DNA of 64,000 nt from Neolewinella litorea (GCF_004803465.1 NZ_SRSF01000001.1:434501-498500), one strand, 5' to 3'; positions 54,603-63,579 are shown, counted from the first letter of the stretch. Program-made: numbers and translations. The notes: generated from the letters alone by a model not told the origin.

Positions 54603-55427
54603 TTAACTCAGACCAACGTCAAGCGTCATCATAACTATGAAGCCGACTACGAAGCCCAGCGTGGCGATATCCGTGTTGCTCTCCAGTTGGGTCTCCGGCA
54701 CAACCTCCTCGATCACGACGAAGATCATGGCCCCGGCGGCGAAGGCCAGTGCGTAGGGGAGGATGGGGGTAAAGAAGGTAACGGCCAGCGCCCCGGTTAC
54801 TGCGGCAATTGGCTCTACGGCCGCGGACAGCTGACCATACCACCAGCACTTGAAGCGGCTCACGCCCTGGCGACGCAGCGGCATGGACACCGCTAGCCCC
54901 TCGGGGAAGTTTTGGATGCCAATGCCCAGGGCCAGGGCCACCGCCCCACCGATCGACGCGCCGGGCATATCTGCGGCCACCCCACCGAAGAGGACACCGA
55001 CGGCCAGGCCCTCGGGGATATTGTGTAAGGTGATGGCCAGAACCAGCAGGGTAGTGCGGTGCCAGGGCGATTTCAGTCCCTCCTTTTCACTCTCCTTGAA
55101 ATTGATGTGCAGGTGGGGAAGGATCTTGTCCAGGCCGAAGATGAACAGGGCACCCGTAGCGAAGCCCACCGCGGCGGGAATCACCCGCACGAATCCGTCG
55201 CCCGGACTCATCTCAATGCCAGGCGCCAGCAGGCTCCAGAAAGAGGCGGCCACCATTACACCCCCGGTGAAGCCCAGCGCCCCGTCAAGCAGGGTACGGT
55301 TCATACCTTTAAAGAAGAACACCAGCGCCGCCCCCGCTGCGGTGAGGATCCAGGTGAACAGGGAAGCGTAGAGCGCCGCCAGGATGGGGTCGATGGATTC
55401 GAGGTAAGCAATGGCACTGGATAGCAT
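54603..55427 (-). CDS. ZIP family metal transporter (GufA/ZupT-like)
   Basis: 274 aa from MLSSAIAYLESIDPIL; the frame is open 62 codons upstream without homology. About eight helices. TM4/TM5 carry the metal-path motifs LAITLHNIPEGLAVGVLFGG and GIGIQNFPEGLAVSMPL, which is the GufA pattern. Probably takes up Zn2+ or other divalent metal. A TACTTTG box lies 6 nt before the ATG. Neighbours (ferritin-like proteins on the other strand) would fit metal handling, but co-regulation is not shown. Confidence 0.92.
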   Translation of the reverse strand: MLSSAIAYLESIDPILAALYASLFTWILTAAGAALVFFFKGMNRTLLDGALGFTGGVMVAASFWSLLAPGIEMSPGDGFVRVIPAAVGFATGALFIFGLDKILPHLHINFKESEKEGLKSPWHRTTLLVLAITLHNIPEGLAVGVLFGGVAADMPGASIGGAVALALGIGIQNFPEGLAVSMPLRRQGVSRFKCWWYGQLSAAVEPIAAVTGALAVTFFTPILPYALAFAAGAMIFVVIEEVVPETQLESNTDIATLGFVVGFIVMMTLDVGLS

Positions 55428-55559
55428 GGCAGCAAAGTAAACGCGAATTCTCCATACCGCCGGTAGAAGTACTACGGCGAAGCCGCACGCAAGCCCACCC
55501 TCCATCCCCGGAAGCTGAATGTTAAGGTCGTGCGCGGTACACGTAGGTACATTAAATTT

Positions 55560-56363
55560 ATGTTTTGTTTTGAGAACCCCAACGACACTACTATCAAACA
55601 CCCTTATTACCACAACCTGCTGCGCACCCTGCGCGGCAACCTACCGGCATTGCTGGTGGGTATCGCGATCTGCAGCATCCTGCTGCTCGCCGCCATCCTG
55701 GCTCATTCGAGCCTGCCGACGACTTATGGCCTGCTATTTCGGGACATGGGGTCGGAGGTTGATCTGCCGGTTTCGCACGGCCTGTTTTCCCAGCTAGGGA
55801 TAATGCTCTGGTCCCTCGGACTCGGTTCGTTGCTGTTGATGCTGCTTAGCTATCCCTCGCCTTCTCACCGCGTACGCGCTTACATCCTGTATTCCCTGGT
55901 GGTGACGCTCACCTTGGCCATCGACGATGCCTTCCGGATGCACGAAACCTTTTTCGACGAGGTTCTCGGACTGGGCGAGTCGGTTGCCTTCCTGATCTAT
56001 TTCTGTCTTTTGCTGGGCTATTTCGTGCTGTTTCTCCACCAAATCCTCGCCTCGCCCTTTCCCCTGTTGCTGATCGCCCTGGGATTGTTTGCCTGCTCGA
56101 TGCTAGTAGACCAGACGCCAGGACTGGCGAATTATGTCGGACTCGACGAGACTTTCCTGCTCGAGGACGGCGCCAAGTTGGCCGGGATCGTTTTCTGGAC
56201 CCTGTACCAGTTGCTGATGTGCCGGTCGTGGTTCCAAGAGGCACTGGCAATTGATAGTCGGAAGGGGCAGCAATTCAGGCAAACCGTATACAGCCGGGGC
56301 GCGGACGCGGGTGCTGATATAGGCAGGCACGCCGAGAGGCGTGGAAGCCGGGCGGAAGTCTGA
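55560..56363 (+). CDS. Polytopic membrane protein, unknown function
   Basis: 267 aa from MFCFENPNDTTIKHPYYHN (a GTG 30 nt earlier is an alternative). Five or six hydrophobic helices: VGIAICSILLLAAILAH, GIMLWSLGLGSLLLMLL, YILYSLVVTLTLAIDDAF, SVAFLIYFCLLLGYFVLF, LLLIALGLFACSML. Acidic and histidine residues cluster around DDAFRMHETFFDE. The C-terminal ~60 residues are cytoplasmic-looking and unstructured. No family recognised. Confidence 0.7.
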   Translation: MFCFENPNDTTIKHPYYHNLLRTLRGNLPALLVGIAICSILLLAAILAHSSLPTTYGLLFRDMGSEVDLPVSHGLFSQLGIMLWSLGLGSLLLMLLSYPSPSHRVRAYILYSLVVTLTLAIDDAFRMHETFFDEVLGLGESVAFLIYFCLLLGYFVLFLHQILASPFPLLLIALGLFACSMLVDQTPGLANYVGLDETFLLEDGAKLAGIVFWTLYQLLMCRSWFQEALAIDSRKGQQFRQTVYSRGADAGADIGRHAERRGSRAEV

Positions 56364-56415
56364 AGAGTGGCCTTATGGTGGCCGGCAACCCCAGCGTGTG
56401 CTTACTGTACCAGCG

Positions 56416-57030
56416 TTACAGATAGCTGTCTTTCTCGTCGCGCAGGCTTGCGGGGTAGAGAATGATGAACTGGACGATGATGGCAAGGACGATGAGTGCC
56501 ACAATTTCCAGTTGAGTAAAAAGGTGTACGCTGCCCAGCGCTTTGCGGCCCATGGAAAGCTGGCGTTGTCCCTCCGTAAGCTGGATATCCGATAATTCGC
56601 GCAGGGTTTGGCGGACTTCGGTCACTGGTTGCCGCAGTAATGCGCCGTCGGCATCTTCGGCCAGGAATTTATCCTCCTTTTCCTCCAGGTGCTGGACGCT
56701 CTCGCGCAGTCGCTCAAATACCAGGCTTTCCCGTTCGGTCAGTTTTGTATCCGCGAAGCGGTCGATCGCTGCCCGTATCGTCTGTTGGTTTGCGGCGGTC
56801 GCGGAAGCCAAATCCGGGCCGGAAAGTCGGGCGTAAGCCATCTCCTTCTCGCGTAGCAACTCAGACAGGTCAAAAATAATGCTGTGGGCCACGAGCCGGT
56901 CGGCGTAGATCGTTTCGAGGGTCTCTTCCACGGCACCGAAGTTGTGTCGGTCGACCAGGTTGGTCGTCAGGATCAGTAGAAAAACCAGGGCAATACCGAG
57001 TGCCCATTTGATTTTGTTAAGGGAGGTCAT
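56416..57030 (-). CDS. Orphan four-helix-bundle (MCP-like) sensor protein
   Basis: 204 aa. An N-terminal helix (WALGIALVFLLILTTNLV) and a C-terminal one (LEIVALIVLAIIVQFIILY) frame about 140 periplasmic residues, mostly helical (EETLETIYADRLVAHSIIFDL, TERESLVFERLRESV). This is the 4HB_MCP sensory layout of chemoreceptors and histidine kinases, but the protein ends 12 residues after the second helix: no HAMP, kinase or signalling domain. It may be a truncated receptor or a small partner subunit. Confidence 0.75.
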   Translation of the reverse strand: MTSLNKIKWALGIALVFLLILTTNLVDRHNFGAVEETLETIYADRLVAHSIIFDLSELLREKEMAYARLSGPDLASATAANQQTIRAAIDRFADTKLTERESLVFERLRESVQHLEEKEDKFLAEDADGALLRQPVTEVRQTLRELSDIQLTEGQRQLSMGRKALGSVHLFTQLEIVALIVLAIIVQFIILYPASLRDEKDSYL

Positions 57031-57128
57031 AGTGGATGAGGTTTGGAGAACAGGAAGGTAATGATAGTAAAGCTATTAAATACTGGCATACCGCGCAATA
57101 GTAGTCGTGCGCGTTACCCGGTGGCAGG

Positions 57129-57290
57129 TTAAGAACCGTGGGCAATGCGGATGAGATCGTCAACCTTTTCTAAGTGCTGACTTCCGGCGTCGTAGCCAGT
57201 GGGCATCTGGGTGCGCCTACACCGCTGGAGGGTGGGGGAGAGGTGCCCGAATTTACATCCCTTGTATAAAAGCAGTGTGGCGTGATTGCC
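57129..57290 (-). pseudogene. Possible gene remnant
   Basis: A 53-codon open stretch on the minus strand, bounded by stop codons, with no normal start until ATG at codon 29. The reading (LLLYKGCKFGHLSPTL ... MPTGYDAGSQHLEKVDDLI) has protein-like composition, with paired cysteines, and ends LIRIAHGS. I do not recognise it. It may be the tail of a lost gene. Confidence 0.25.
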
Positions 57291-58198
57291 TTACCGAAAG
57301 GCATTAATGGGTGGCGATCCGGATATGCGGATCACCTAAATGAGAAGTACCAATAACCCGGCCATTTGTCTACACCAGCATGGTCTTGAATCGACTGGGC
57401 AGAGGCCTGGAGTAACAGGCTGTGCCAACTGTCTTCTAACGCTGACTATTTATCCTTGATATTCGTCGTTTGCAACGGAGGCTCGTTGCGTCTTGGAGCC
57501 ATAACCCTCCACATGGTAGCCGAGTGAATTTTACTCGCAAACAGTTAGGTTCTACTACAAAAGAGGTATTCTTTTCATCGGTATCTGAGCACGGTTGGAC
57601 GGTTGGATAAGGCAATAGCGGGCAGTTGGATTAATTCTAATTAACATAATATAAATTATGGGCTTTCATCCAAACTGAAAATGTAGTCTGTAATCGAAGC
57701 CGGTTTATGGTATTGGACTCCAGTCCAATTACAAACAAGTTGACCTATCCGTCCTATAAACTTCGTGGCACTACCTTGGTGAGTACACCGACTCCTCACC
57801 AGCAGCTCGATAATCTTGCTCATCAATTCCTACGTCCCTTTAGTGTTGTACTCTGAGCTTAGATGGTTCGTCGGGTGAGGAGAATCGATAGCTCCGAATT
57901 GGTCCAAGTCAGGCTGCAGCCAAGGATATAAATCTGGGAATCAGGTCAATGCATTTTGATAGTCAGCAACTGAAGAGGTTTCAAAAGAGGCTCCAGTTTA
58001 ATAAGCTGGTAGTTGTAAACTGAATTTCCCCTACCCTTCCAATTTCTAATATTTCGACAAACTTTTCGAAAAAAGAAAACTTTGGATGAGTAACGATAAA
58101 TAACTTTATTCACGCACATCGGCAACCGGTTAATTATCAACCGTTTATCAAATAATTTCGCCACACGCAAAGTCTAAATCTAATACGCGTTATACCGA

Positions 58199-58236
58199 CC
58201 AATCGGTTACCACAACCGAATTCATTCACCGATTGG
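58199..58236 (-). other. Hairpin after the 58239 gene
   Basis: Perfect 9-bp arms CCAATCGGT (58199-58207) and ACCGATTGG (58228-58236), 20-nt spacer, starting 2 nt after the stop codon. No T-run, so it may be a transcript-end stem rather than a full intrinsic terminator. Confidence 0.5.
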
Positions 58237-58238
58237 CA

Positions 58239-58574
58239 CTATTCATCCACGCGCCGATATCCGGCCACCAGGCCTGTACCCATCAGAATGCCGATGCCAC
58301 GGTAGGCGATGCCAGTTGGCGACCGCCAGGTGAGTTGATAAGCGTCTCCCTGTTGGGTGATTTCAAGATCGTAGTTACCCAACTCCGTGCCGTCTGCGAG
58401 ATGATAGGTGATGTGGTAGATTCCGGGAAATCCGTCGTCGGTCGGCCCAATAGCCACGCCGGTTCCGATCTCTCCCGAGTCCAGCTCATTGGAGTACCAC
58501 TTCGCGATCAAACGATCCTTGTGCTGGGGACGGTAGGTGACTATGCCTACGTGGGGAATGGTTTGGTCGTTCAT
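58239..58574 (-). CDS. Small conserved-looking protein, unknown function
   Basis: 111-aa cytosolic-looking protein without signal peptide. Composition is beta-rich, with HVGIVTYRPQHKDRLIAKWYS, GTGVAIGPTDDGFPGIYHITYHLADG, YDLEITQQGDAYQLTWRSP and a glycine-rich tail GIGILMGTGLVAGYRR. The order suggests a compact beta-barrel binding domain. No family recognised. It lies between the A/T-rich region and repeat copy A. It has codon use like its neighbours, so it is likely real. Confidence 0.65.
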   Translation of the reverse strand: MNDQTIPHVGIVTYRPQHKDRLIAKWYSNELDSGEIGTGVAIGPTDDGFPGIYHITYHLADGTELGNYDLEITQQGDAYQLTWRSPTGIAYRGIGILMGTGLVAGYRRVDE

Positions 58575-58738
58575 CTTTGTCGAATATTTAGAAGGTTAAG
58601 TGGCTGGGAACGCGGTTGCCTCGCTCATTTCCTTAAAGTACGCAGGAAGTGGTTGGAAACCAATCGCCGGCAGTGGGTACATCGGATGTTTGTCGCGCAA
58701 ACCTGTGTTTGTAACCGGGTCTCGGGTTGTATTAAGTG

Positions 58739-58807
58739 TCGGGCCGCAAGGCCCTCAGCCCAACATGGTAGCGGGCCTTGGCGCTCGGCCTGTAAGGCCT
58801 CGACCTA
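58739..58807. repeat. Structured intergenic repeat, copy A
   Basis: About 69 nt of the same family as the 63.4-63.65 kb copies. It starts with GGGCC-GCAA-GGCCC (58741-58754), a 5-bp stem with a GNRA tetraloop, passes through CATGGTAGCGGGCCTTGG, and ends with GGCCT-GTA-AGGCC (58787-58799) and TCGACCTA. Confidence 0.75.
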
Positions 58808-58849
58808 AAATGTCCGAACATCCCCCCAACGCGCGCCCTTACAGTATTT

Positions 58850-59392
58850 ATGTTGCACCTATTATTCATCCTCGCATCCCTGCTGCCCATGTCTACGCAT
58901 ACCGACACTATTTGGTACCAATTTTCAACCAGCTCGGATGCTTCCGAATGGGAAGTCCAGGACGATACCGTCATGGGTGGCAGATCCAAAGGGAACTTCG
59001 AAGTGAGCCGCCAAGGCGTCGGCCGTTTCCACGGTCACGTGAGCCTGGAAAACGACGGCGGCTTCTCCTCCATCAACCATACCCTTGACCAGCCCATTGA
59101 GCCCGAGGGTACTGACCGTTTTGTACTACGCGTGAAGGGCGACGGAAAAGTCTACCAGTTCAGGGTCATGGCCGACGAGGATCAAGAGTTCACCCACTAC
59201 GGTGAGTTCAAGACGACCGGGGAATGGCAAACCGTGGAAATGTCCTTTGACGAAATGACCGCCATCCACCACGGCGAACCGGTCGACGTTCCCAACTACG
59301 AAGGTGATCGCGTCGCCGTGATCGATTTCCTCATTGCCAACGGGGAAGAACAGGACTTCGAGCTCCTCATACAAAGTGTCGGAGTGAAGTAG
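58850..59392 (+). CDS. CIA30-family (complex I assembly factor-like) protein
   Basis: 180 aa with a hydrophobic N-terminus (MLHLLFILASLLPMST), possibly a signal peptide. The CIA30 galactose-binding-like fold is plain: WEVQDDTVMGGRSKGNFEV, GHVSLENDGGFSSI, VLRVKGDGKVYQFRVM and VDFLIANGEEQDFELLI. Eukaryotic CIA30 helps assemble complex I; bacterial members are mostly uncharacterised secreted or periplasmic proteins. It begins 43 nt after repeat copy A. Confidence 0.88.
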   Translation: MLHLLFILASLLPMSTHTDTIWYQFSTSSDASEWEVQDDTVMGGRSKGNFEVSRQGVGRFHGHVSLENDGGFSSINHTLDQPIEPEGTDRFVLRVKGDGKVYQFRVMADEDQEFTHYGEFKTTGEWQTVEMSFDEMTAIHHGEPVDVPNYEGDRVAVIDFLIANGEEQDFELLIQSVGVK

Positions 59393-59419
59393 GAGGTAAC
59401 ACGCGAACTGTCCGAAAAC

Positions 59420-60292
59420 TCACCAGTCGTACTGCAGCACCACCGTCCCCCAGGCGTGCCCCCTACCCTGCCGGAATTCTTGCGTCAGATAGGTGTGGGA
59501 AAATTCTAGTTGCACGCCACCTAGCTTTACCTCTATTCCCGCGGTTGCCTGCCCAACGATCCGCGACACATCGCTTGCGGATAGGGTATGCGGACTCTGC
59601 CGATTGAACAGTCCGCCCTGCAGACTCGCGTCATAACCCACCAGGCGGGCGGCGGGGCGCAGGTGCAACACAATTCCCGAACGGCGAGCACCGGTGGGCA
59701 GCAAGCCAAAGCGTATCTCGGAGGCAAGTCCCAATCGGGTACGGTAAGTTCCCACCCGACCCTTCACTTCGCTGTACACCTGCAACCACCTGTAGCTCAA
59801 TATTTTATAACTTGCCATCAATTGGTAATCGAGCAGTACATCCGTAGCGATCTGGTACTCCCACCCCATTGGAGCTACGTTGCCGGTCCGCCGGTGAATC
59901 CACTTCTGTTCGGCCGCCGCGAGTGAGGGCGGACCGATCACTCCGGCCAGCACCTCCGAATAGTATTGCCGTTTCCGCTCGGTGTGGAACCCGCGCGCCG
60001 CCGCCCGCTGGTTGCCGTAAATGAAGTACAGTGCACCCGCGTATGGCCGGTCGTCGCGCAAGATCTGGTCGGCCCGGATGCTCGTGGGGGTGTACCCCTC
60101 CTGCCCCATACCGAAAACATGCCGGCCGCTGCCGTACTCCAGCCGGATGCCCTGCGTGAAGTAGTAATCGGTGGCCGTAAAGTAGTCGTTGGCGTAGGTG
60201 AGCCGGAAGAAGTGAGCCTGCTCCTTTTGCGCGGACAGAGAGCTACCGTACGACAGTAAAAGCAGTATGGCAAATGCGCGGAAGAGGGGCAT
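59420..60292 (-). CDS. lpxR: LpxR-like outer-membrane lipid A deacylase (DUF2219)
   Basis: 290 aa with signal peptide ending SLSAQ. LpxR traits are present: RLTYANDYFTATDYYFTQGIRLEY (N and D near the N-terminus), ILRDDRPYAGALYF with the DRPYAG signature, and a barrel of alternating beta strands ending QYDW. LpxR removes the 3'-acyloxyacyl group of lipid A at the outer membrane. Assignment of activity from the family only. It is convergent with the CIA30 gene and follows two hairpins. Confidence 0.85.
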   Translation of the reverse strand: MPLFRAFAILLLLSYGSSLSAQKEQAHFFRLTYANDYFTATDYYFTQGIRLEYGSGRHVFGMGQEGYTPTSIRADQILRDDRPYAGALYFIYGNQRAAARGFHTERKRQYYSEVLAGVIGPPSLAAAEQKWIHRRTGNVAPMGWEYQIATDVLLDYQLMASYKILSYRWLQVYSEVKGRVGTYRTRLGLASEIRFGLLPTGARRSGIVLHLRPAARLVGYDASLQGGLFNRQSPHTLSASDVSRIVGQATAGIEVKLGGVQLEFSHTYLTQEFRQGRGHAWGTVVLQYDW

Positions 60293-60360
60293 TTACAAGT
60301 TTACGTGAAGTCGCCCCCATCCGGTTCCCGGCAACGGTCCGTCGCGTGGTGGTGTGGGGA

Positions 60361-60388
60361 CCTTAACTCACGAGAGGGGGAGTTAAGG
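60361..60388. repeat. Perfect 9-bp inverted repeat
   Basis: CCTTAACTC (60361-60369) and GAGTTAAGG (60380-60388), 10-nt spacer. It lies between the LpxR-like gene and the TonB receptor's terminator; a second stem-loop or an operator for the LpxR-like gene. Confidence 0.5.
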
Positions 60389-60392
60389 GACC

Positions 60393-60435
60393 AAAAAAAT
60401 GTCCGGCCCCGCGACAAGGCGCGAGACCGGACATT
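60393..60435 (-). terminator. Rho-independent terminator of the TonB receptor gene
   Basis: 9-bp stem AATGTCCGG (60398-60406) with CCGGACATT (60427-60435) and a G/C-rich inner loop. On the minus strand it is followed by a run of seven T. It is 18 nt after the receptor stop. Confidence 0.85.
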
Positions 60436-60453
60436 ATGAATCGGCAAGCGAGG

Positions 60454-63189
60454 CTAGAAGCGCAGGCTACCGGACAGCGTCAGGATGGTACCCAACTGGC
60501 TGAAGTGGAAACCGTCGTAGGTCATCTGCGAATAGCGCTGGTTGAAGGTGATGAGGTTCGACTGGTTCTCCAGGGCCGCGGGATTGTTCAGCAGGGCGTC
60601 ACCGGCCGGACTTTCCGATTTGAAGTTCCACTCAGGCAGGACGTTAAAAATATTGTTGGCGTTGAACTGCAGGGTGAACTTCTCGGTGAGGCGGTAAAAG
60701 ATGCTGAGGTCGGTGACCACCTTGGTCTCGAACTCGGTGTACAGGCCCGTGGCCAGGCCCTGCTGCCGGAACTCGGTGGGACCGAAGAGGGTATTGTTGA
60801 GGCTGAAACCCACCTTTTCCAGGTCGTAATCGATACCCAGGATGGCTTTGTACTTCGGACGGGAAGTGAAGAAAAGCGCCTCCTGGGTGGGGTTGGCCAC
60901 CGACTGGCCGGCACCAGCTACAATTTCCGGGTTCTTCACCGCGCCGATCCGTTCGTTCTGCAGGGTGTAGTTGCCCGACAGGTTCACGACCAAACTGCGG
61001 TCGCCGAAGCGCAGGCCGCGGTAGCTGGACACGAAGTCGATGCCGGAGGTCCGCGTATCCAGTCCGTTGACAAAGAAGCTCAGGTCGCTGAGGTTGTTTT
61101 GCGCCAGGAGGTTATCCAGGGGCGTGTTCCCGGCGTCGGTGGAGCCGATCTCCGTGGAGAGGATGATGCGGTCCTCCACCTTGATGTTGTAGTAGTCAAG
61201 GGTGATGCTGAGGTCGGAGTTTGGACGCAGACCTACGCCGACCGTGAAGTTGGTCGACTTTTCAGGATCCAGGGCGGGCAGTCCGAGCAGACGGGCCTCA
61301 CGGCTGACGTTGCTGATCAATCCGCCTACCTGGATACCCGAGCCGGGTACGAAGCTGTACTGCGCCTTCTGGGTATAGATCTGGTGCAGGGAGGGGGCTT
61401 TGAAGCCGGTGCTGAAGGAAGCACGCAGGGTCACCTTGTCCTCGGAGAATTTGTAGCGTGAACTCACCTTGTACACGAAGGCGTTGCCGAAGTCGCTGTA
61501 GTTCTCCAGGCGCACGGTGGCGTTGATGAGAAAGTCCTCGGTGAAGTCGAAGGCCGCATCGGCGTATCCACCGAAGTTGTAGCGGTCAAAGGTGCCGGAG
61601 TTGCGAGGGTCGTTGCCGGAAAAGGAGTCGGCGCCGCCGTCCTCATAGGAAGCCAGGTCGCCCTCGATAACGGTGAAGCTTTCGTTGCGGAACTCCGCGC
61701 CGAAGGCGATGCCGACCATATCCGAAAGCCGGCGCGTGATGTCGATGTTACCCACGTTGTGCGTGAAGCGGGTGCCGCCCGGATCGAAGGTGATCGGACT
61801 GTTCTCGCGGTACTTGAAGGTGCCGTCGGGGTTGAGGGTGCTGTTCCGGTTGTGGGAGTTGGAGACAGTGTAGGTCTGCTCGTTTCCGCCGGTGGTGAAG
61901 CTCACGTCGGCGATCCAATCGTCCTTGCGCGTAAGGAATCCGACCGTACCGTGGTAGTCGTTCAGATTGCCCTCGAAAGTAGGCACGTAGCCGATGTACT
62001 CGCCGTTGGGCCCGTTGGGAAAGAAGTCGGCCAGGTAGGGGAAGTCATCCAGCGTCCGCCAGTAAGGCGTGCGGTAGTTGGCGAAGCTGTTCACCTTCTT
62101 ATATACGTAGGCTGCGTTACCGTAGAATTCGGTGTTGTCGGACACGTCGCTGCCGAAGTTGACCACGAATTTCGAGGCAGTCGTTTCCGGCGAGGCGTTG
62201 ATGTTGCGGGCGTCGGGGTAACGGCTGAGGAATGAGCGGACGTCCTCAATGCTGGCCCCGAAGTCGGCGGCTTCTCCGGCGGCGTCGACGGTGCCCGGGC
62301 GGTTGGCCTGACCGATCTTGGACAGGTCGATGGTGTAGTTGATGAAGCCGCTTTCGCCGATGTTGGTGCCGTTGTTGAGCGCGATACCGAACTGCTCGCC
62401 GTCGCCTTCGGTGGTGATACCGGTACGGAGGGTCACGCTGCCGTCTTCGTCGTTATCTTTCAAAACGATGTTCATTACACCGGCGATGGCGTCGGACCCA
62501 TACTGGGCCGAGGCGCCGTCCCGCAGGATCTCCACCCGCTTGATGGCGTCCGTGGGGATGGCGGAAATGTCCGCGCCGGTCTCTCCCCTACCCGGTGAGG
62601 TCTGGGTGTAGAGCAGGGCGCTCATATTCTTGCGCTTGCCGTTGATGAGGATCAGGGTGCGGCTGGGCCCCATGTTGCGGATCTCGTAGGGGTCGAGCAG
62701 CGAGGTGGCGTCGTTGACGGGGGTTTGCACCGTATTGAAGGAGGGAACCCTATACTGCAGGGCCTTGTCGAAGGTCTGCTGCCCGGTAGCGGTCAGGTCA
62801 TCCGAGGTAAATACGTCCACGGGAAGCGGGGAGGTCGTCGAGGAGCGCGGCGCGGTGCGCGAGCCTACTACTACCAGTTCTTCGAGGTTGGTGGCCCCGC
62901 CCTCCATGGATACGTCCCAGGTAGCGGTCTCTCCCGCGGCCAGCGTGAACTCACGGCTCTGCGATCCGTAGCCGATGTAGCTGACCGTAAGGGTGTAAGT
63001 ACCGGCGTTGCGCAGGTTGAGCTCGTAGGTACCGTCTACGTCCGTGACCGTGCCGGTGGACCCGGCGGAGATCGTGGCCCCCACTATGGGTAGTCCGGAT
63101 TCCGTGACGGTACCGACGACGGTTTGGGCAGTGAGCAGGCCCGGCAGAATGGCGCAGACGAAGACTGCTAGGGTAAAGTAATGCCTCAT
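60454..63189 (-). CDS. TonB-dependent receptor with CarboxypepD_reg domain
   Basis: 911 aa from MRHYFTLAVFVCAILPGLLTAQ, a signal peptide; an ATG 26 codons earlier is unlikely. Residues 23-110 are the CarboxypepD_reg beta-sandwich (GLPIVGATISAGSTGTVTDVDGTYELNL). The plug follows (about 125-235: PLPVDVFTSDDLTATG, IRNMGPSRTLILINGKR, GSDAIAGVMNIVLK), then a 22-strand barrel ending in LTLSGSLRF with the terminal Phe. It imports a TonB-dependent substrate across the outer membrane. No SusD partner is beside it, so carbohydrate or siderophore uptake cannot be chosen. Confidence 0.94.
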   Translation of the reverse strand: MRHYFTLAVFVCAILPGLLTAQTVVGTVTESGLPIVGATISAGSTGTVTDVDGTYELNLRNAGTYTLTVSYIGYGSQSREFTLAAGETATWDVSMEGGATNLEELVVVGSRTAPRSSTTSPLPVDVFTSDDLTATGQQTFDKALQYRVPSFNTVQTPVNDATSLLDPYEIRNMGPSRTLILINGKRKNMSALLYTQTSPGRGETGADISAIPTDAIKRVEILRDGASAQYGSDAIAGVMNIVLKDNDEDGSVTLRTGITTEGDGEQFGIALNNGTNIGESGFINYTIDLSKIGQANRPGTVDAAGEAADFGASIEDVRSFLSRYPDARNINASPETTASKFVVNFGSDVSDNTEFYGNAAYVYKKVNSFANYRTPYWRTLDDFPYLADFFPNGPNGEYIGYVPTFEGNLNDYHGTVGFLTRKDDWIADVSFTTGGNEQTYTVSNSHNRNSTLNPDGTFKYRENSPITFDPGGTRFTHNVGNIDITRRLSDMVGIAFGAEFRNESFTVIEGDLASYEDGGADSFSGNDPRNSGTFDRYNFGGYADAAFDFTEDFLINATVRLENYSDFGNAFVYKVSSRYKFSEDKVTLRASFSTGFKAPSLHQIYTQKAQYSFVPGSGIQVGGLISNVSREARLLGLPALDPEKSTNFTVGVGLRPNSDLSITLDYYNIKVEDRIILSTEIGSTDAGNTPLDNLLAQNNLSDLSFFVNGLDTRTSGIDFVSSYRGLRFGDRSLVVNLSGNYTLQNERIGAVKNPEIVAGAGQSVANPTQEALFFTSRPKYKAILGIDYDLEKVGFSLNNTLFGPTEFRQQGLATGLYTEFETKVVTDLSIFYRLTEKFTLQFNANNIFNVLPEWNFKSESPAGDALLNNPAALENQSNLITFNQRYSQMTYDGFHFSQLGTILTLSGSLRF

Positions 63190-63398
63190 ACAGTTGATGG
63201 GATATGGTCCGGGTGATGGATATTCCACCGGACCGGTTAAGGAATGGCTTTGGATGTAAGGTAGCACGGAATTTTAACCGGTAATACACTGGACTTCTAT
63301 CCCTTACACGTTGCGGTTTATTGCAATCGGTGGTATTTCGGTTGATCGGTTGGGGGATAATTACTCTGTTACTTTTGGAGATCCAACTGATTGTGCAC

Positions 63399-63430
63399 CT
63401 TGGCACTTGGACTGTGAGGCCTTGAGCTGA
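63399..63430. repeat. Structured repeat, half copy B
   Basis: Matches only the 3' half of the unit: CCTTGGCACTTGG, then ACTGTGAGGCCTTGAGCTGA. The following TTTGTGTACC...TTACCTAAGGAAT is also shared with copy C's downstream spacer. Confidence 0.6.
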
Positions 63431-63470
63431 ATGGTTTGTGTACCTTCTTTTCTCTGGTTACCTAAGGAAT

Positions 63471-63537
63471 CGGACCGGAAGGCGATCAGCCGGCATGGTA
63501 GGGAATTCTAGTACTCCGCCTGTGAGGCCTCGACCTG
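63471..63537. repeat. Structured repeat, copy C
   Basis: CGGACCGGAAGG..., then CATGGTAG, ending GCCT-GTG-AGGC and CTCGACCTG. It begins 109 nt before copy D with a similar 42-nt spacer (TCTGTGCACC ... CTGGGGTTACCCAAAAGT). Confidence 0.7.
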
Positions 63538-63579
63538 AGTCATCTGTGCACCTCCACTCCCCTGGGGTTACCCAAAAGT

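Larger units (their letters stand above)
57031..58238. other. A/T-rich region without a convincing gene
   Basis: About 1.2 kb, clearly richer in A/T than its surroundings, especially 57540-58200. All frames break often; the longest open stretch (57946-58170, minus) lacks known features. One protein-like fragment is at 57129-57290 (see its entry) and a 9-bp hairpin is at 58199-58236. I see no tRNA, tmRNA, RNase P or other known RNA. Confidence 0.5.

Noticed and set aside
57994-58022. 7-bp inverted repeat CAGTTTA/TAAACTG
   Set aside because: Short, A/T-rich and without neighbouring gene; expected by chance in such sequence.
57946-58170. 74-codon open frame (minus) in the A/T-rich region
   Set aside because: No domain, atypical composition and no promoter; treated as chance.
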